Shown here: one piece after another, positions 1 to 11,913 of the stretch
How the letters are laid out: every line of letters starts with the position of its first letter
How positions within the stretch are numbered: the stretch's first letter is position 1
Assembly (NCBI RefSeq): GCF_020921035.1
Contig: NC_063160.1
Location: 21,735,595-21,799,594 of the forward strand
Origin: Rhodamnia argentea
Lineage: Eukaryota; Streptophyta; Magnoliopsida; Myrtales; Myrtaceae
Direction: 5' to 3'
DNA length: 64,000 nt
Translations under genes and position numbers: made by a program
Notes under the pieces: model-generated
Told to the model about the DNA's origin: nothing
Databases searched by the model: none
What the model saw: only the letters and a program-made list of their open reading frames with translations

Positions 1-1783
1 TCTTCTATACCCTTTGCTTCACTTCTCATGACTTGCCTATCTCTCAAGGCTTCACCCAGGCATCTTGCTAAGACGATGCCATCTTCTAGGGCCGCACAGC
101 CTCCTTGGGCAATATCTGGTGTCATGGGGTGGAATGCATCTCCAGCTACACAAACATTGCTTTTGCTTATGTTTCCCCATAAAATCTCCCATGCATGTCT
201 AAATCTCAGTGGAGATAACACCATGTTATCCAAATCCGTGTCATCTATAACAGCTTTTATGTTGTCGGCGACTTTTCCGAGCTTGCTTAGCACAAATTGC
301 TTTATCTTAGGCGGATTGTCTATGATCTCCTCATCTACATCAAGGAAAATGGCAGAATTGCTTGAACAAAACATGCATACCAGTCGAAAAGGATTTAATA
401 TATGTCGAGGCCATTGGAGAAAAAAAGAAGAAGATGAAGATTTGATCTTCAAAGGAAAAACTGCATATTGAAACTCACTGTGGCTGGAAGGAGAAAAACT
501 GAAGAACCAGTATATAGTCTTATCATCGCAAGGAATGACACCATATCTAACTCCTTCGCCCATGAACTGGAAAATTTTGGGCTCAAGATCATGACCATTT
601 TCATAATATACAAAGGCCCTAATGCCGAATCGGCCAACAAAAGCAGGCATCTTGAAGCCTAACGATTTGGCCACAGCGGAGTTCACTCCATCGCACCCAA
701 TCAACAGCTAGCATGAACAAACAGAGCATAAGCATAACAATCAGTCGTAACCATATACAACCTCAAGCTTCGAAACACGAGCAGTCGATAAAAGGTGGGT
801 GCTTCTCTCAAGCATTAATTCTAATTGTCATTGTAAGCAAATTTTCGTAATCATTGGTCGATTACAAATTGATACCTTTGCCTTGAGAATAGAACCATCA
901 GAAAGATGAATAAGCTTGAGGTAACCTGATTCCTCGATTGAAACCACCTTGGAAGAAAATTTAATAGTGCCACTTGGAAGTTCTTTCTCAAGAGTCTCCA
1001 ACAAGATCTTCCTCTGCACACAACGGAATTCATGGTCTCTCCTGCAATACACAGACCAGATTACATAAGGAAATGAAATAATGTTCTTCTTTCCACAAAA
1101 GATACAAAGAGTACATCTGCTAAATTGACTGGCTGATTTCAAATATAAACGGCTTAACTGCGGCCCCATCGCACTTAATGGTATCTCTGCTGTACGAAGT
1201 CCAGAAATTGTGGAAGAGGTCATCACCCTACAACCAAAATCTCTAACATGTCAATTAAAACAACGGGCACAGATATATGAATAACAAAAGAACTTTATGG
1301 TACCTTCGTCCCATATAAGTCATCACTTCATCACCTCTTCTTTTTGCCGGTTTGGGTGCAGCGCATATCTCGCTATTGAATCTATTAAAATTGACTGCAA
1401 CAAGTCTTCCACATTGTTACAGCCAGAGAAGGGGAGTTTCTTAGTTACCTGAGAAGTCGGTTGTGCCGCCGACGGAGTGATTCGCCAACCCCCACTGCGT
1501 CCAAAGCTTTCCAACCATTTGTCCATATTCCCAGCGCAAACCCTGTGGTCCTCAAATGGTCATGCGACTCCAAAACCAAGCTTCTTATGCCCAGCCTGCA
1601 ACACACAGCATTCTTAGTAAGTGACACAAATAAACAAACACGTAGAGGGCGTAAAAGATGAGTAAGAAACTTCTGAGCGAAATACTCCTAGTCGCTTCAA
1701 GTACAAAACCTATGAAGTCCTAAAGCTGTGGCAAGTCCTGCTATGCCAGCTCCAACGATCACTATGTCCTCAACTGCTTCCAT
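1..1783 (-). CDS. alpha1: FAD-dependent monooxygenase (MO1-like), 3' end outside window
   Basis: Flavin monooxygenase of the plant MO1/salicylate-hydroxylase-like family, expected to bind FAD and hydroxylate a small substrate that is not known here. Exons read 1710-1783, 1449-1595, 1159-1227, 876-1041, 479-707 and <1-334, all with GT-AG borders and the same phases as the gamma genes. Exon 1 carries the FAD-binding GAGIAG motif, exon 5 the LIGCDG motif and exon 6 the VAGDAFHP motif that contacts FAD. No stop or frameshift is visible in the 1,019 coding bases present. The missing 3' part would, by comparison with alpha3, include a C-terminal membrane-type helix and give about 450 aa. It is the first gene of block 1 and the only alpha copy that keeps its first exon together with exons 3-6. 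Family assignment is firm; substrate is unknown. Confidence 0.87.
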
Positions 1784-3677
1784 GACACTGGCTGACTGGA
1801 GACGAATGTCTCGAGCTGATGGTAGTGGGGTTCCACTTCAGACAGCAACATAAAGCATATATAGGTAAGAGGGACAAAGATGATTCACCAGTAAATTAAG
1901 CAAGATATGATGCCCAAGAAATGAATTGCATCAAAAGACAAACAAAGAGTGAATACCAATATGATTAAGCAAGCCATTAACTACAAAAAAAAACACAACT
2001 TGAAGCGATAAGGTATGATGGGTCCAATTACGCGTGCGCGTGCGTCAATCCGATTATGGGATAAGCTATTTTAATGCATCAAGTGGACAGCTCTCACAAC
2101 AAGCCCGACCAAGCCAAGGGTCTCCTCCAAAGATGCGGCATCATGAAAGCAAAAGCGGTCCTTGCCTTCCAAGTGCAAGCATTCGAGAGGAACTTCTCCA
2201 GAAGATTTCTGCAGCCCCATTGGCCTTCCATACTTGCAGAAGCCAAAGTAAATTCAGCTTGGACTTTGCACCTTACTTGAGCAGAAAAGCGACATTTAAA
2301 GAACAAAAGAGAGCGAATTCGGAGGTATTGGTCTTCTTCTATTTACGAGCGCACGTGTGTTCCTCGTGTGGTTTCAAATTTGTACATTCCAATTATTGTT
2401 TTCATATATTTTGCCTTGCTTTTCATTTAGCGTTCTCATGTAATGGCGTGGGGTTCTTGTCCAGACGAAGTGTGTCGTTCTTTTTTATTTGACACTAACT
2501 TTAATATATTTCAAGGATCATCACACAAATGGTGCCTAAATTTTAGCTCAATGTGCAACGTCATTCTCGAGTTTTTAATTTGTTCAATGTGATTCCTAAA
2601 CTTTACTTCACTATGCAATGTCATCAATGTACTTTTCATTTGTTTACTGTAGTCTATGAGATTTTGGTAAATGCTCAATCTAGTCTTTCGACTATGTGAA
2701 GACATCCAATATCGTTTTTTTTTTTTCATTATTTCAAATTAACAAAACTTATCGCATTGGCTTTCGATTCGGTAAGATTGAACGGCGGATGAAAAAATAA
2801 AGTTAAACGTAAGATATTTAGCTGAAGTCATGATATAATAACACACGCCATCAAGTTACATGGATAATCATCTTTCCAAATAGAATTAACAAAAAAAAAA
2901 AAAGACAGTTAAAAGGTATTGTTATACTTGAATTTGAGTTGTACCCACGTGTAACTTTTCTTTGTTCACCGTTTAAAAGTGCCATATTGGAAGCCAAATC
3001 ACTCAGTTCCATTAATTTGAATTAATATAAAGATAATATTGAATACTTTTATATAATTCAGGGATTAAATTGAATATATACTAAAAGTTCATAAACTATA
3101 TCAAACGCGTATCAAAAGTTCATAAATTCAGATACCGTTGATATTATTATCCCTATGTTTTAAACATAACCTTTTAGCTCTTTGTCTTACAGTTGTTTCG
3201 GCTTTATGGCGTCAATTTTCTCCTAGACACCGCGTGGCATCTATTTTTTTCGGTCTAACACGTGGCATCTCTTTGTTGAGCTAAAAATTACAATTATTTC
3301 CTTTCATTTGCGAATGGAAAAGACAAACATGACCTAAGTATCTTTCTCATTAAGAATGCAATAAAGAAACAAGAAATATGACGATCGTTGAGTAGACCTG
3401 GTACTCGTTTTAAGTGCTCAATAAGATACTCAACATATATATTTCCAAAGAAGCAGATTCCATCACTCCCATACGAGGACAAGATTCCCCGACAGTCAAA
3501 GTGACATTGTAGTTCATGCATTCATCATGTAACATGAAAATGCTACAGCAAATTAATGGGAAGAAGACACAAACATTTCCTTATTTTCCCTCTACATGAG
3601 AAGAAGAGGAACGAGGAAAATTTGAAAACACCATGTAACCTGAAAATGCAACAGCAACATATGGGGGGGACCAAGGT
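1784..3677. other. alpha1-beta1 intergenic region
   Basis: This is the upstream side of alpha1 followed by the 3' flank of beta1. It is AT-rich and no coding exon was recognised. Near-identical DNA lies at 11,914-13,803 and, in shortened form, 26,347-27,859, so it is part of the repeated block. It contains the MITE-like element at 2515-3153. Confidence 0.6.
2515..3153. mobile_element. MITE-like inverted-repeat element, block 1 copy
   Basis: The left arm holds imperfect tandem units of about 60 bp (pattern: short TTTAG, then CAATGTGCAACGTC). The right arm, best preserved in the block 2 copy, carries the reverse complement of the same units, so the pair forms long imperfect terminal inverted repeats. 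Tandem subterminal units inside long inverted repeats are typical of non-autonomous MULE-type elements. It has no coding capacity. The same insertion is present in all three blocks and so predates the amplification. Confidence 0.55.
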
Positions 3678-5567
3678 CTATATACGAGGATTTCTTAGCT
3701 TCCTGCAATTGTAGCTCATTAATCTCAGTCGCTGCCTGGCCGCTAACTCGGCCAGTACTGTATTCCTCGAGAAGTTCAATACCTTGCCATTGCTTTGTTG
3801 GATGGATCGCACCATATAAGATGTACTTACCAGCTCAAATGCTCTCCATCTTCTCTCTTTGGCATAATTCCGCAAACCCTTCTCAATCCTCTTGAGCTTA
3901 TCCTCCTCTTCTATACCCTTTCCTTCAATTCTCACAGCTTGCCTATCTCTCAAGGCTTCGCTAAGGCATCTTGCTAAGACGACGCCGTCTTCTAGGGCCG
4001 CGCAGCCTCCTTGGGCAATATCTGGTGTCGTGGGGTGCAATGCATCTCCAGCTACACAAACATTGCTTTTGCATATGTTCCCCCATAAAATCTCCCACGG
4101 GGTGTCTAAATCTCGGTCGAGATAACATCATGTTGTCCGGTTCCGTGTCATCTATAACAGCTTTTATGTTGTCGGCGACGTTTCCGAGCTTGCTTAGCAC
4201 AAATTGCTTCATCTTAGCCGGATTACCTATAATCTCTTCATCTACATCAAGGAAAATGGCACAAGTGCTTGAACAAAATATGCATATCGAAAAGGATTTA
4301 ATATATGTCGAGGCCGGTTCGTATCAGAGAAAACAAAGGATGAAGATTTGAGATAAGAACTGCATATTTGAAACTCACCCTGGCTGGAAGGAGAAGAACC
4401 AAAGAACCAGTATATTGTCTTATCATCGCAAGGAATGACACCATATCTGACTCCACCACCCACGAACAGGTAAAACTTGGGCTCAAGACCATGACCATTT
4501 TCGTAATAAACACAACCTCTGATGCCGAATCGGCCAGCAAAAGCAGGCTTGAAGCTTAACGATTTGGCCACTGCGGAGTTCACTCCATCACACCCAATCA
4601 ACACCTAGCATGTACAAACAGAGTATATGCATAAAGATTAGTTAAAACCATAATACAACCTCAAGTTTCGAAACCCAAGAGAAGTTTTCAGTAGAGAAAA
4701 GTTGCTCCTCTCGAGCATTAATTCTAACTGTCATACTAAGCAAATTTTACTAATCAATGGCAGGTTACAATGTGGTACCTTTGCCTTGAGAACAGAACCA
4801 TCAGAAAGATGAATAAGCTTGAGGTAACCTGATTCCTCGATTGAAACCACCTTGGAAGAAAATCTAATAGTGCCACTTGGAAGTTCTTTCTCAAGAGTTG
4901 CCAACAAGATCTTCCTCTGCACACCACGAAATTCGTTGTCTCTCCTGCAATACACAGAGACCAGATTACATAAGGAAATAGAGTGTGTTCTTCTTTCCGG
5001 AAAAGATACAAGGAGAACATCCGGTGAATTGACTGGCCAATTTCGAATATAAGCGACTTAACTGCAGCCCCACGGCACTCAATGGTATCTCTGCTATACA
5101 AAGTCCAGAAATTGTGGAAGAGGTCATTACCCTGCAACCAAAACCTCTAACACGTCAACTAAAATAACAGGCGCAGAGATATGAAAAAAAGAACTTTATG
5201 GTACCAATTTCAAATAAACGTCTTCCACATTGCTACTACTCGAGAAGGGAGTTTATTAGTCACCTGAGAAGTCGATTGTGCTGCCGACGGAACGATTCGC
5301 CAACTCCCAGTGCGTCCAAGGCTGTCCAACCGTTCGTCCATATTCCTAACGCAAACCCTGTGGTCCTCAAATGGTCATGCGACTCCAAAACCAGGCTCCT
5401 TATGCCTAGCCTGCAACACACAGCATTACCAATAATAGAGACAATTAAACAAACACGTAGAGGGTAACTACTCTCAGTGGCTTCAAGTACAAACCTATGA
5501 AGTCCCAAACTGTGGCAAGTCCTGATATGCCAGCTCCGACAATGACTATGTCCTCAGCCGCTTTCAT
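3678..5567 (-). pseudogene. beta1: FAD monooxygenase pseudogene
   Basis: Six exons align with the paralogues: 5495-5567, 5264-5410, 5063-5131, 4779-4944, 4379-4604 and 3678-4241. FAD-family motifs remain recognisable (LIGCDG in exon 5, CVAGDALHP in exon 6). Exon 1 is 73 nt instead of 74: one base is missing near 5510, which moves the frame off the conserved GLATALGL sequence. Exon 6 has one base too many near 4100-4110, which shifts the frame just before the expected PWEILWGN stretch. An intact version would end SYNCRKLRNPRI, nine residues longer than gamma and without a membrane helix. Both lesions are absent from beta2 and beta3. At least one lies in a short homopolymer, so an assembly error cannot be fully excluded. 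Confidence 0.82.
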
Positions 5568-6267
5568 GACAGTCTGACTGGAGATTGATGTCTTGTGCCT
5601 GAAAAGTGTTGGAAGTGCTATTGCAGCGAAAGTGGATCTTGACCTTTGTAATTGAACCGGGAGCTATAGAAATTGATAGAGAAATAAAACAAGCACTAAT
5701 GAAAGGACACGATAAGATTCGATTCGAATGTCGAAACTTACATATGCGGGAAAAGCTAATAATAATTCATTAATAATCGGAGAATTACAGAGTTTATAGT
5801 CACTCACACTCAAGTGTTTCCCAACACCAGATTATACCCAATAACCATGGTATTTAACTACTCAACTCGACGGGTTCAACTCTAAGCACAAGTCTCTCCG
5901 AGCTCTAGACTCTCTTTGTCTCTTGAGCTCTTTCTGAACTTTGCCACCACCTTCACTTTTATAGGAGGAGAGAGGAACTTTATGACAAAAGGAAGGTCAA
6001 GCATGCGCCCGTAATCTTTGAAAACAATCCGAACCGGCGTCCGGTTTCAATGTCTTGTCCATGTGGATGAGTGAAGCAAAATGGACGTTGCTCCTGACAT
6101 GCACCAACGAAGGAAGAGAGTAAAAGTCCAAGAGTGCATGCTTCCCTTCATTAACAATTCACATATATATATATATAGGGCAACAAAGGATGACGAAAAA
6201 ATGATGACGTTCGGCGCCCACATACGTGCATGCATTCACGATGAAGAGGAAAAATGGACGTGGAGAC
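5568..6267. promoter_or_regulatory. Upstream region of beta1
   Basis: About 700 bp of non-coding DNA upstream of the beta1 start, repeated upstream of beta2 (15,695-16,403) and beta3 (29,751-30,452). A TATA-like stretch (tatatatatata) lies near 6165-6177 and is replaced by a longer CA/TA microsatellite in block 2. No promoter element could be assigned with confidence, and the gene it would drive is dead. Confidence 0.35.
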
Positions 6268-7625
6268 TGTTAGAGAAATGTGTATATTTAGGAGATTGTG
6301 TATATTTCTTTGATTCATTGTGTATTGATTATAATTGACATTTTGCTAGGTTTTAGCTATTTTATGAAGCCTGTAAATACGCTCATGTACTCTTCACTTC
6401 AAAATAGATAGAATGTTATATTTCTCTGTTACTATTGTTCTCAACTTGGTATTGGAGCCATTATTGTCTTAAAAGCGGTTCCTTTGGAGTCGGTGGCTGT
6501 GCAATGTTCTGACGGGGGGAACGGTGTTCATTTTTTGCCGAACCCGCCGATCTTGAGCACGTTGTTACGATTAATTTGGTTGCTTGTTTCCACAAAACCA
6601 ACCCACCCACCTGTCTCTCCCCCCGCAGAACAGACAATTATCAAAATTTCGCTGCCACCCACCGGCGTACGCACTCCCAAGCGCTGCCCTCCGTCACTGC
6701 AAGGAAGGGTCACGAGCCTCTAGGAGAGCCAACCTCGTTTGGTGTTGCTCCGGCACCACCTACCTTTTCGGCCGACGGCGAGTCCAATCTAGAAATAGCC
6801 GTCGCACTCAATACACGCGCCGCTTATATATCTCACTGTTACTCGAGATGACATTGCTTATGTTATTCGTGTTGTTAGTCAATGCATGATTGCTCCTCGT
6901 ACAACTCACTTTGCTACGGTTCTTCGAATTCTTAGCTACATTGAGGGTACTTTATTTCACGGCCTTCATTTTTCTGCTAAATCTACATTTGAGTTGACAG
7001 CTTATTATGACGTTAATTGAATTGGTGACTCTCAAGATCGTTGCTCTGCTATGGGTTACTGTTTCTTTTTGGGCACCTCATTTACCTCATGGCATAGCAA
7101 GAAGTAGACAACTATCGCTTGCTCTAATACAGAAGTAAAATATCGAGCTCTTACTAATATCACATCAGAGTTACTATGATTATGATGGCTACTAAAAGAA
7201 ATGGGAGTATGTCAACACAGTGAAACAGTCATTCATTGCGGCAACCGAAGTGCTATTCAAATAGCACATAATGATACCTTCCACGTGAACCAAGCATATT
7301 GAAATAGACTGTCACTTCATTCGATGTCACACTTTTCATGGCACTGTTCGACTTGTTCCACTTCATCCCATCCACCTAGGCATTTTCAGGTTCTTTTCTC
7401 CTAACTCAAGTTGATATCTTATAGATCACCTTGAGTTTGAGGGACCTATTAGAGATATAGATATATTTATGAGATTTTGTATATTTCTCTAGTTGATTGT
7501 GCATTGATTCTGATTGATAATTTGCTTGGTTTTAGCTATCCTTTAAAGCCTATAAATAGGTTCATGTACCCTTTATTGGAAAATAGATAGAATCTTATAT
7601 TTCTCTGTCACTATTGTTCTCAACT
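6268..7625 (+). mobile_element. Ty1/copia LTR retrotransposon remnant, block 1 copy
   Basis: Two direct repeats of about 179 bp (6268-6446 and 7447-7625) act as LTRs and are flanked by a 5-bp duplication, GAGAC, at 6263-6267 and 7626-7630. A primer-binding-like site, TTGGTATTGGAGCC, follows the left LTR, which is the usual tRNA-Met-type site of plant copia elements. The interior is short and retains only a piece resembling the end of copia reverse transcriptase and RNase H, in plus orientation. Most of gag and pol is missing, so this is an old, broken copy. The same insertion, in a shorter form, lies at 16,404-17,224 and 30,453-31,254, so it predates the block amplification. Confidence 0.85.
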
Positions 7626-8881
7626 GAGACATGCCATAAATCCAGGTGCAGAAGACTTACGTGCAGCCAAAGGAACAGTGCCATTTCTTTGGTCTTCTCA
7701 TGCAGCGCATTTAATTCCTCACGTATTTGATAAATAGCGGATTGGATTTCGTATACGTGCTCAAATTCGAGACATGATTTAACAAAAAATTATCTGCGAC
7801 AGGGGTTTCAAATGGTAATTCCACTCCAGCCAGAAACATAAAGCACATAAAGGTAAGGGGCGAAGACGATTTATCGGGGGTGACCAGTAAATTATGCAAG
7901 ATACGACGCCCAAGAAAAGGTGCTGCATGCAAGGACAAACAAAAAGTGAACGCCAACACGATTACCAAAAAAAAAAAAAAAAAGAGACACAAATTGAAGC
8001 GAAAAGGGTTCAATTATTGTATTGAGCAGGAAAGTGACATTCAAAAGAACAAACGAGATATAGTCCTCCTTACACTTCCAGCAAAATAAGCACAACATCT
8101 AAGTCTGGTCCCTTTTTTTTTTTTTCAAGTTCTAAGCATGAAAATATTTAATTAAAGAGGCAAATAAAGTTAGAAAGACTTAAAATTAAAATCTCATATT
8201 ATTGAAATACACATTTGAGTTGTGTTAAAAAAATTTCACATCGATGAATTGGTGCGTATAGAGCAGTTAATATATCACCGATGGCTCATAACTCGTTGAC
8301 CTAAACATTGATTGAAGATAAATCTAACCGAATATGTTAACAGGCTCGAATTTGAACTTTTTCTTAGCGATATCCTCCATGTGAATGTAGTCGAAAGCCT
8401 GCGCATCAAAGGATGAAACAGCCCCCATGCTTTCGATTTAGTAGTCTCAACAATTTCACTACCTGCCTCGTATACAACTCCTCGAATATATTTTCACAAG
8501 ATGTTGTTCCAGAGTACTCACAGGACAAAGTGAAGAAACTGTTCCCTTCCTTTGAGGACACAATGAAATTTTACTCGATCATTCTCCTCACATGAAAAGC
8601 GATGTTCTGCAGTAAAGAAATGCATGTCGCCTAAATGAAGACAACGATGGCACGTTGTCATTCCTTAAAATCCCAGAAACCGTACATAAAAGTGCCCTTA
8701 TTAGTCCCTCGCTTCACAAGATCTTTTGCTGTAAGCTCCAATTACATGGGATGTCTCCGCATAGACAGGAACCCCTTCTCTGATGCTTGAGATGCGAAGC
8801 AAACCAATCACAACTTAACCATCTACCCTTACATATAAATGCCCGCACACAACACATTGATAAGTAAACAAACAGGATGAG
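7626..8881. other. Copia-gamma1 intergenic region
   Basis: Non-coding 3' flank of gamma1, near-identical to 17,225-18,357 and 31,255-32,398. It holds short A/T homopolymers near 7969-7983 and 8111-8124. No exon or RNA gene was recognised. The part nearest the stop codon (about 8600-8881) is the most conserved between blocks and probably includes the gamma1 3' UTR. Confidence 0.5.
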
Positions 8882-11299
8882 TCAAGAAGCGCTCAGCTTC
8901 CCGCAATCGAAACTCGCCATCTTCAGCAGCTGCCCGGCCAAGAAGGCGGTCAGTACTCTGTCCCTCAAGAAGTTCAATACCTTGCCCTTGCTCTGTTGGA
9001 TGTATCCCACCATGTAAGATGTGCTTATGAGCCCAAATGCTCTCCATCTTCTCTCTTTGGCATAACTCTGCAAGCCCATCTCAATCCTCCTGTGCTCTTC
9101 TTCACTGCTCATGCCTTGCCTGTCCCTCAAGGCTTTGCCTAGGCATCTCGCTAGAACGACGCCATCTTCTAGAGCTGAACAGCCTCCCTGGCCAACATCT
9201 GGGGTCATCGGGTGGAATGCGTCTCCGGCTACACAGACATTGGTTTTGCTTATGTTTCCCCATAGAATCTCCCATGGGGGTCGAAATCTCAGCGGTGACA
9301 GTATAATGTTATGCAGTTCTGTTTTCTCAATAACAGCTCTCACATTGTCCGGTACTTTTCCAAGCTTGCCCAGCACGAATTGCTTCATCTTGGCCGGACT
9401 CTCTTCCATCTCTTCATCTGCATTCAGCAAAGTGACATTGTTTGCTTGTAGATAATATGAAAAGCAGAGAATTTAATTGTTGCCAAAAGCCAACTCATAC
9501 CGAATCAAGTACAGAAACTTACGCTTGCTAGAAGAAGAAAAAGTGAAGAACCAAGAAACAGTCTTGTCATCGCAAGGGATGACACCATATCTAACTCCTT
9601 CACCAAAGTACTGGAAGAATTTAGGCTCGAAACTGTGACCGTGCTCGTAATATGCGCAGCCCCTGAAGGCAGATCGGCCAGCAAAAGCAGGCTTCTTGAA
9701 GCCCAGCCATTTTGCCACTGCTGAGTTCACTCCATCACACCCAATTAAGACCTAGCATTTTGACATAGAGCATAAGCATAAAGATACGTTAAACCATAGA
9801 TATCCTGTTCAGACAAGCAGGTAAATTTTGCATAGACAAAGGGGCTTCTATCGAGCATAAAGTATCTCTCCCGCACTCTAAGCCAGTTTTCCTAATTGAT
9901 GGTTATTATGTGATGCAATACCTTCGCCTTGAGAAGTGACCCATCAGAAAGCTGGACCAGCTTAAGGTAGCTGGATTCCTCGATCGACACAACCTTAGAC
10001 AAATACCTTATAGTGCCGCTAGGAAGTTCATTCGCAAGAGTTTCCAACAAGGTTCTCCTCTGCAAGCAACGGACTTCATTGTCTCGTCTGCAATAGACGC
10101 ACGAAGTTAAATTGGTATGTCATGCATAACAAAGGAAATTAGGAATCCATTGAAGTTTGCACAAGAAATGAGAGGAATGGATCTGGTTTATTTGAAAGGC
10201 CAATTTTGCATGCAATTTTAAGCCCCGTAGATTTTCACGAATTTAAATGACTTAACTGTGTCTCTGTGGCATCAAATTGTCTCTCAGCTGTAGAAAGTCC
10301 AGAAATTGTGGAAGTGGCCTGCAACCTGAAGCAGAACCTCTCAGATATCAATTCAAATCAGGCACAAAGCCATGACAACAAGAACTAGCTTTTGAATTAA
10401 CATCATGGCAAATATCTTTTCCATCTAGTGTTGATGGATCTATGTTGCATCTCAGATGTCATGCAAAGGTGCTCTCTCAAAATCAGGATGTGTCTAATCC
10501 CTCTCCTATTGCATTCCTTCTTGAAAACCCCAACAAATGGCGAACTCTCTAGATGAAAACAACACCGTCCACGGACACTTGTACTTCTGGGAACACAATG
10601 CTTGGAAATCATTCTCGACGATAACAAGCTCAAATTCTAATGGACGATCAGTATAAACCATTCCATCATCATGTGAGAATGTTTCTCCATGATCATTCCA
10701 AATTAGAATGACGTGTCCGCCCTTACCCTCGATGAAATTGGAATTATCAAAACAATAGGTGGTCAAGTAAACCGGTAGGCCTAGCTAATCACTAGAAAAG
10801 CTCATGTCTTTGTTTGTGGGCTGAATTTTGTGTAGCACTATACATTCAAATTGCAATTGGAATGATCAAATCACAGTAGTCCTAAGAATTAGCCACAGCA
10901 AATGGAGGAGGATTTCCATCAGTTACCCAAAAAGTTGGCTGTGCTGTGGGCGGAGCGGTTCGCCGATCCCGACCGCGTCCAAGGCCCGCCAAGCATTTGT
11001 CCATGTTGTAAAGGCGAATCCTGTGTTTCTCAACCCATGAGACGACTCCAGAACCAAGCTTCTAATGCCAAGCCTGCAACACACAAAATATTATCAGCAC
11101 CCACTCGAATATCAGACACATACGAACAAACATAAGGCGGGTGAGAATGAGAACAGAGCAGAAGAAGAAAATTTCAGAGAACAACTCATTTCAAGTTGTA
11201 GCTGCTCCAATTCCAGTACAATCACCTGTGAAGTCCTAAGGCTGTAGTGAGGCCTGCTATTCCAGCACCAACAATCACTATGTCTTCGACTGCTTCCAT
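8882..11299 (-). CDS. gamma1: FAD-dependent monooxygenase (MO1-like), intact
   Basis: Exons 11226-11299, 10927-11073, 10257-10325, 9922-10087, 9523-9751 and 8882-9417 sum to 1,221 nt, giving 406 aa plus stop, with GT-AG introns throughout. The N-terminal FAD dinucleotide fold has G11-x-G13-xx-G16 (VIVGAGIAG). The DG motif is at about D158-G159 (IGCDG) and the GD motif at G293-D294 (VAGDAFHP), followed by the helix [16 protein letters not shown]. These are the three signatures of group A flavoprotein hydroxylases. The protein ends FDCGKLSAS with no transmembrane segment, so a soluble enzyme is expected. Intron 2 is about 600 bp and carries an unexplained reading frame. The 5' UTR contains a CT/GA repeat and a TATA box lies about 60-65 bp upstream of the ATG. 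The substrate cannot be read from sequence. Confidence 0.9.
10506..10766 (-). other. Unrecognised reading frame inside gamma1 intron 2
   Basis: An 86-codon open stretch on the gene's own strand lies wholly within intron 2 of gamma1. It shares [21 protein letters not shown] and [13 protein letters not shown] with frames at the same place in gamma2 and gamma3. Alpha and beta genes lack it; their intron 2 is only about 130-230 bp. I do not recognise the family. It could be a captured exon, part of an old insertion, or chance conservation because the copies are young. Confidence 0.3.
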
Positions 11300-11356
11300 G
11301 AAACAACAGCTTGATCTCTCTCTCTCCCTGTGTCTCTCTCTCTCGGGTGAGGTCTC

Positions 11357-11454
11357 TTATAAAGAAAGATAAGAGAGGCAAAGGCAGCGAAGACAACCTG
11401 TAGAAAGATGATGACTGCATGCAACGACAAATAGGACAGTGATGACGTAAGTCA
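11357..11454 (-). promoter_or_regulatory. gamma1 core promoter: TATA box and TGACG-type bZIP site
   Basis: On the minus strand a TTTATAAG TATA box lies at about 11,357-11,364, roughly 60 bp upstream of the ATG. About 80 bp further upstream is TGACGTAAGTCA at 11,443-11,454, a near-palindrome with the TGACG core bound by TGA-class bZIP factors (as-1-like). The same pair occurs at gamma3 and, split apart by an insertion, at gamma2. Binding is inferred from the motif only. Confidence 0.5.
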
Positions 11455-11544
11455 CTACGTATATTTGGTCTGGCAAATAGTAACTAGTGAATGTCGAAAT
11501 GTGTGCGCTGTGTCCGTAGCACTTGTTCTTCATCTATTAGTTAC

Positions 11545-11913
11545 CTGAGAAGTCGGTTGTGCTGCCGACGGAGCGATTCGCCAACCCCCACTGCGTCCAA
11601 GGCTTTCCAACCATTTGTCCATATTCCCAGCGCAAACCCCGTGGTCCTCAAATGGTCATGCGACTCCAAAACCAAGCTTCTTATGCCTAGCCTGCAACAC
11701 ACAGCATTCTTAGTTAGAGAGGCAAATAAACAAACACGTAGAGGCCGTAAAAGATGAGTAAGAAACTTCCGAGCGAACTACTCCTAGTTTTGACCAAAAA
11801 AAAAAAAAAAATTACTCCTAGTTGCTTCAAGTCCAAAACCTATGAAGTCCTAAAGCTGTGGCAAGTCCTGCTATGCCAGCTCCAACGATCACTATGTACT
11901 CAACTGCTTCCAT
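11545..11913 (-). pseudogene. alpha2: two-exon remnant of an alpha monooxygenase
   Basis: Only exon 1 (11840-11913) and exon 2 (11545-11691) of an alpha-class gene remain. Both are intact, start with ATG and carry the FAD-binding N-terminus and the [11 protein letters not shown] stretch. Sequence identity to alpha1 stops a few bases beyond the exon 2 donor, at about 11,540. There it joins directly to the far-upstream flank of gamma1, which in block 2 (about 23,420) and block 3 (about 35,060) continues for another 0.8-1 kb. One deletion therefore removed alpha2 exons 3-6 plus the distal gamma1 upstream DNA. Its own upstream region is still present. At most it could give a short FAD-fold fragment. 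Confidence 0.85.
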
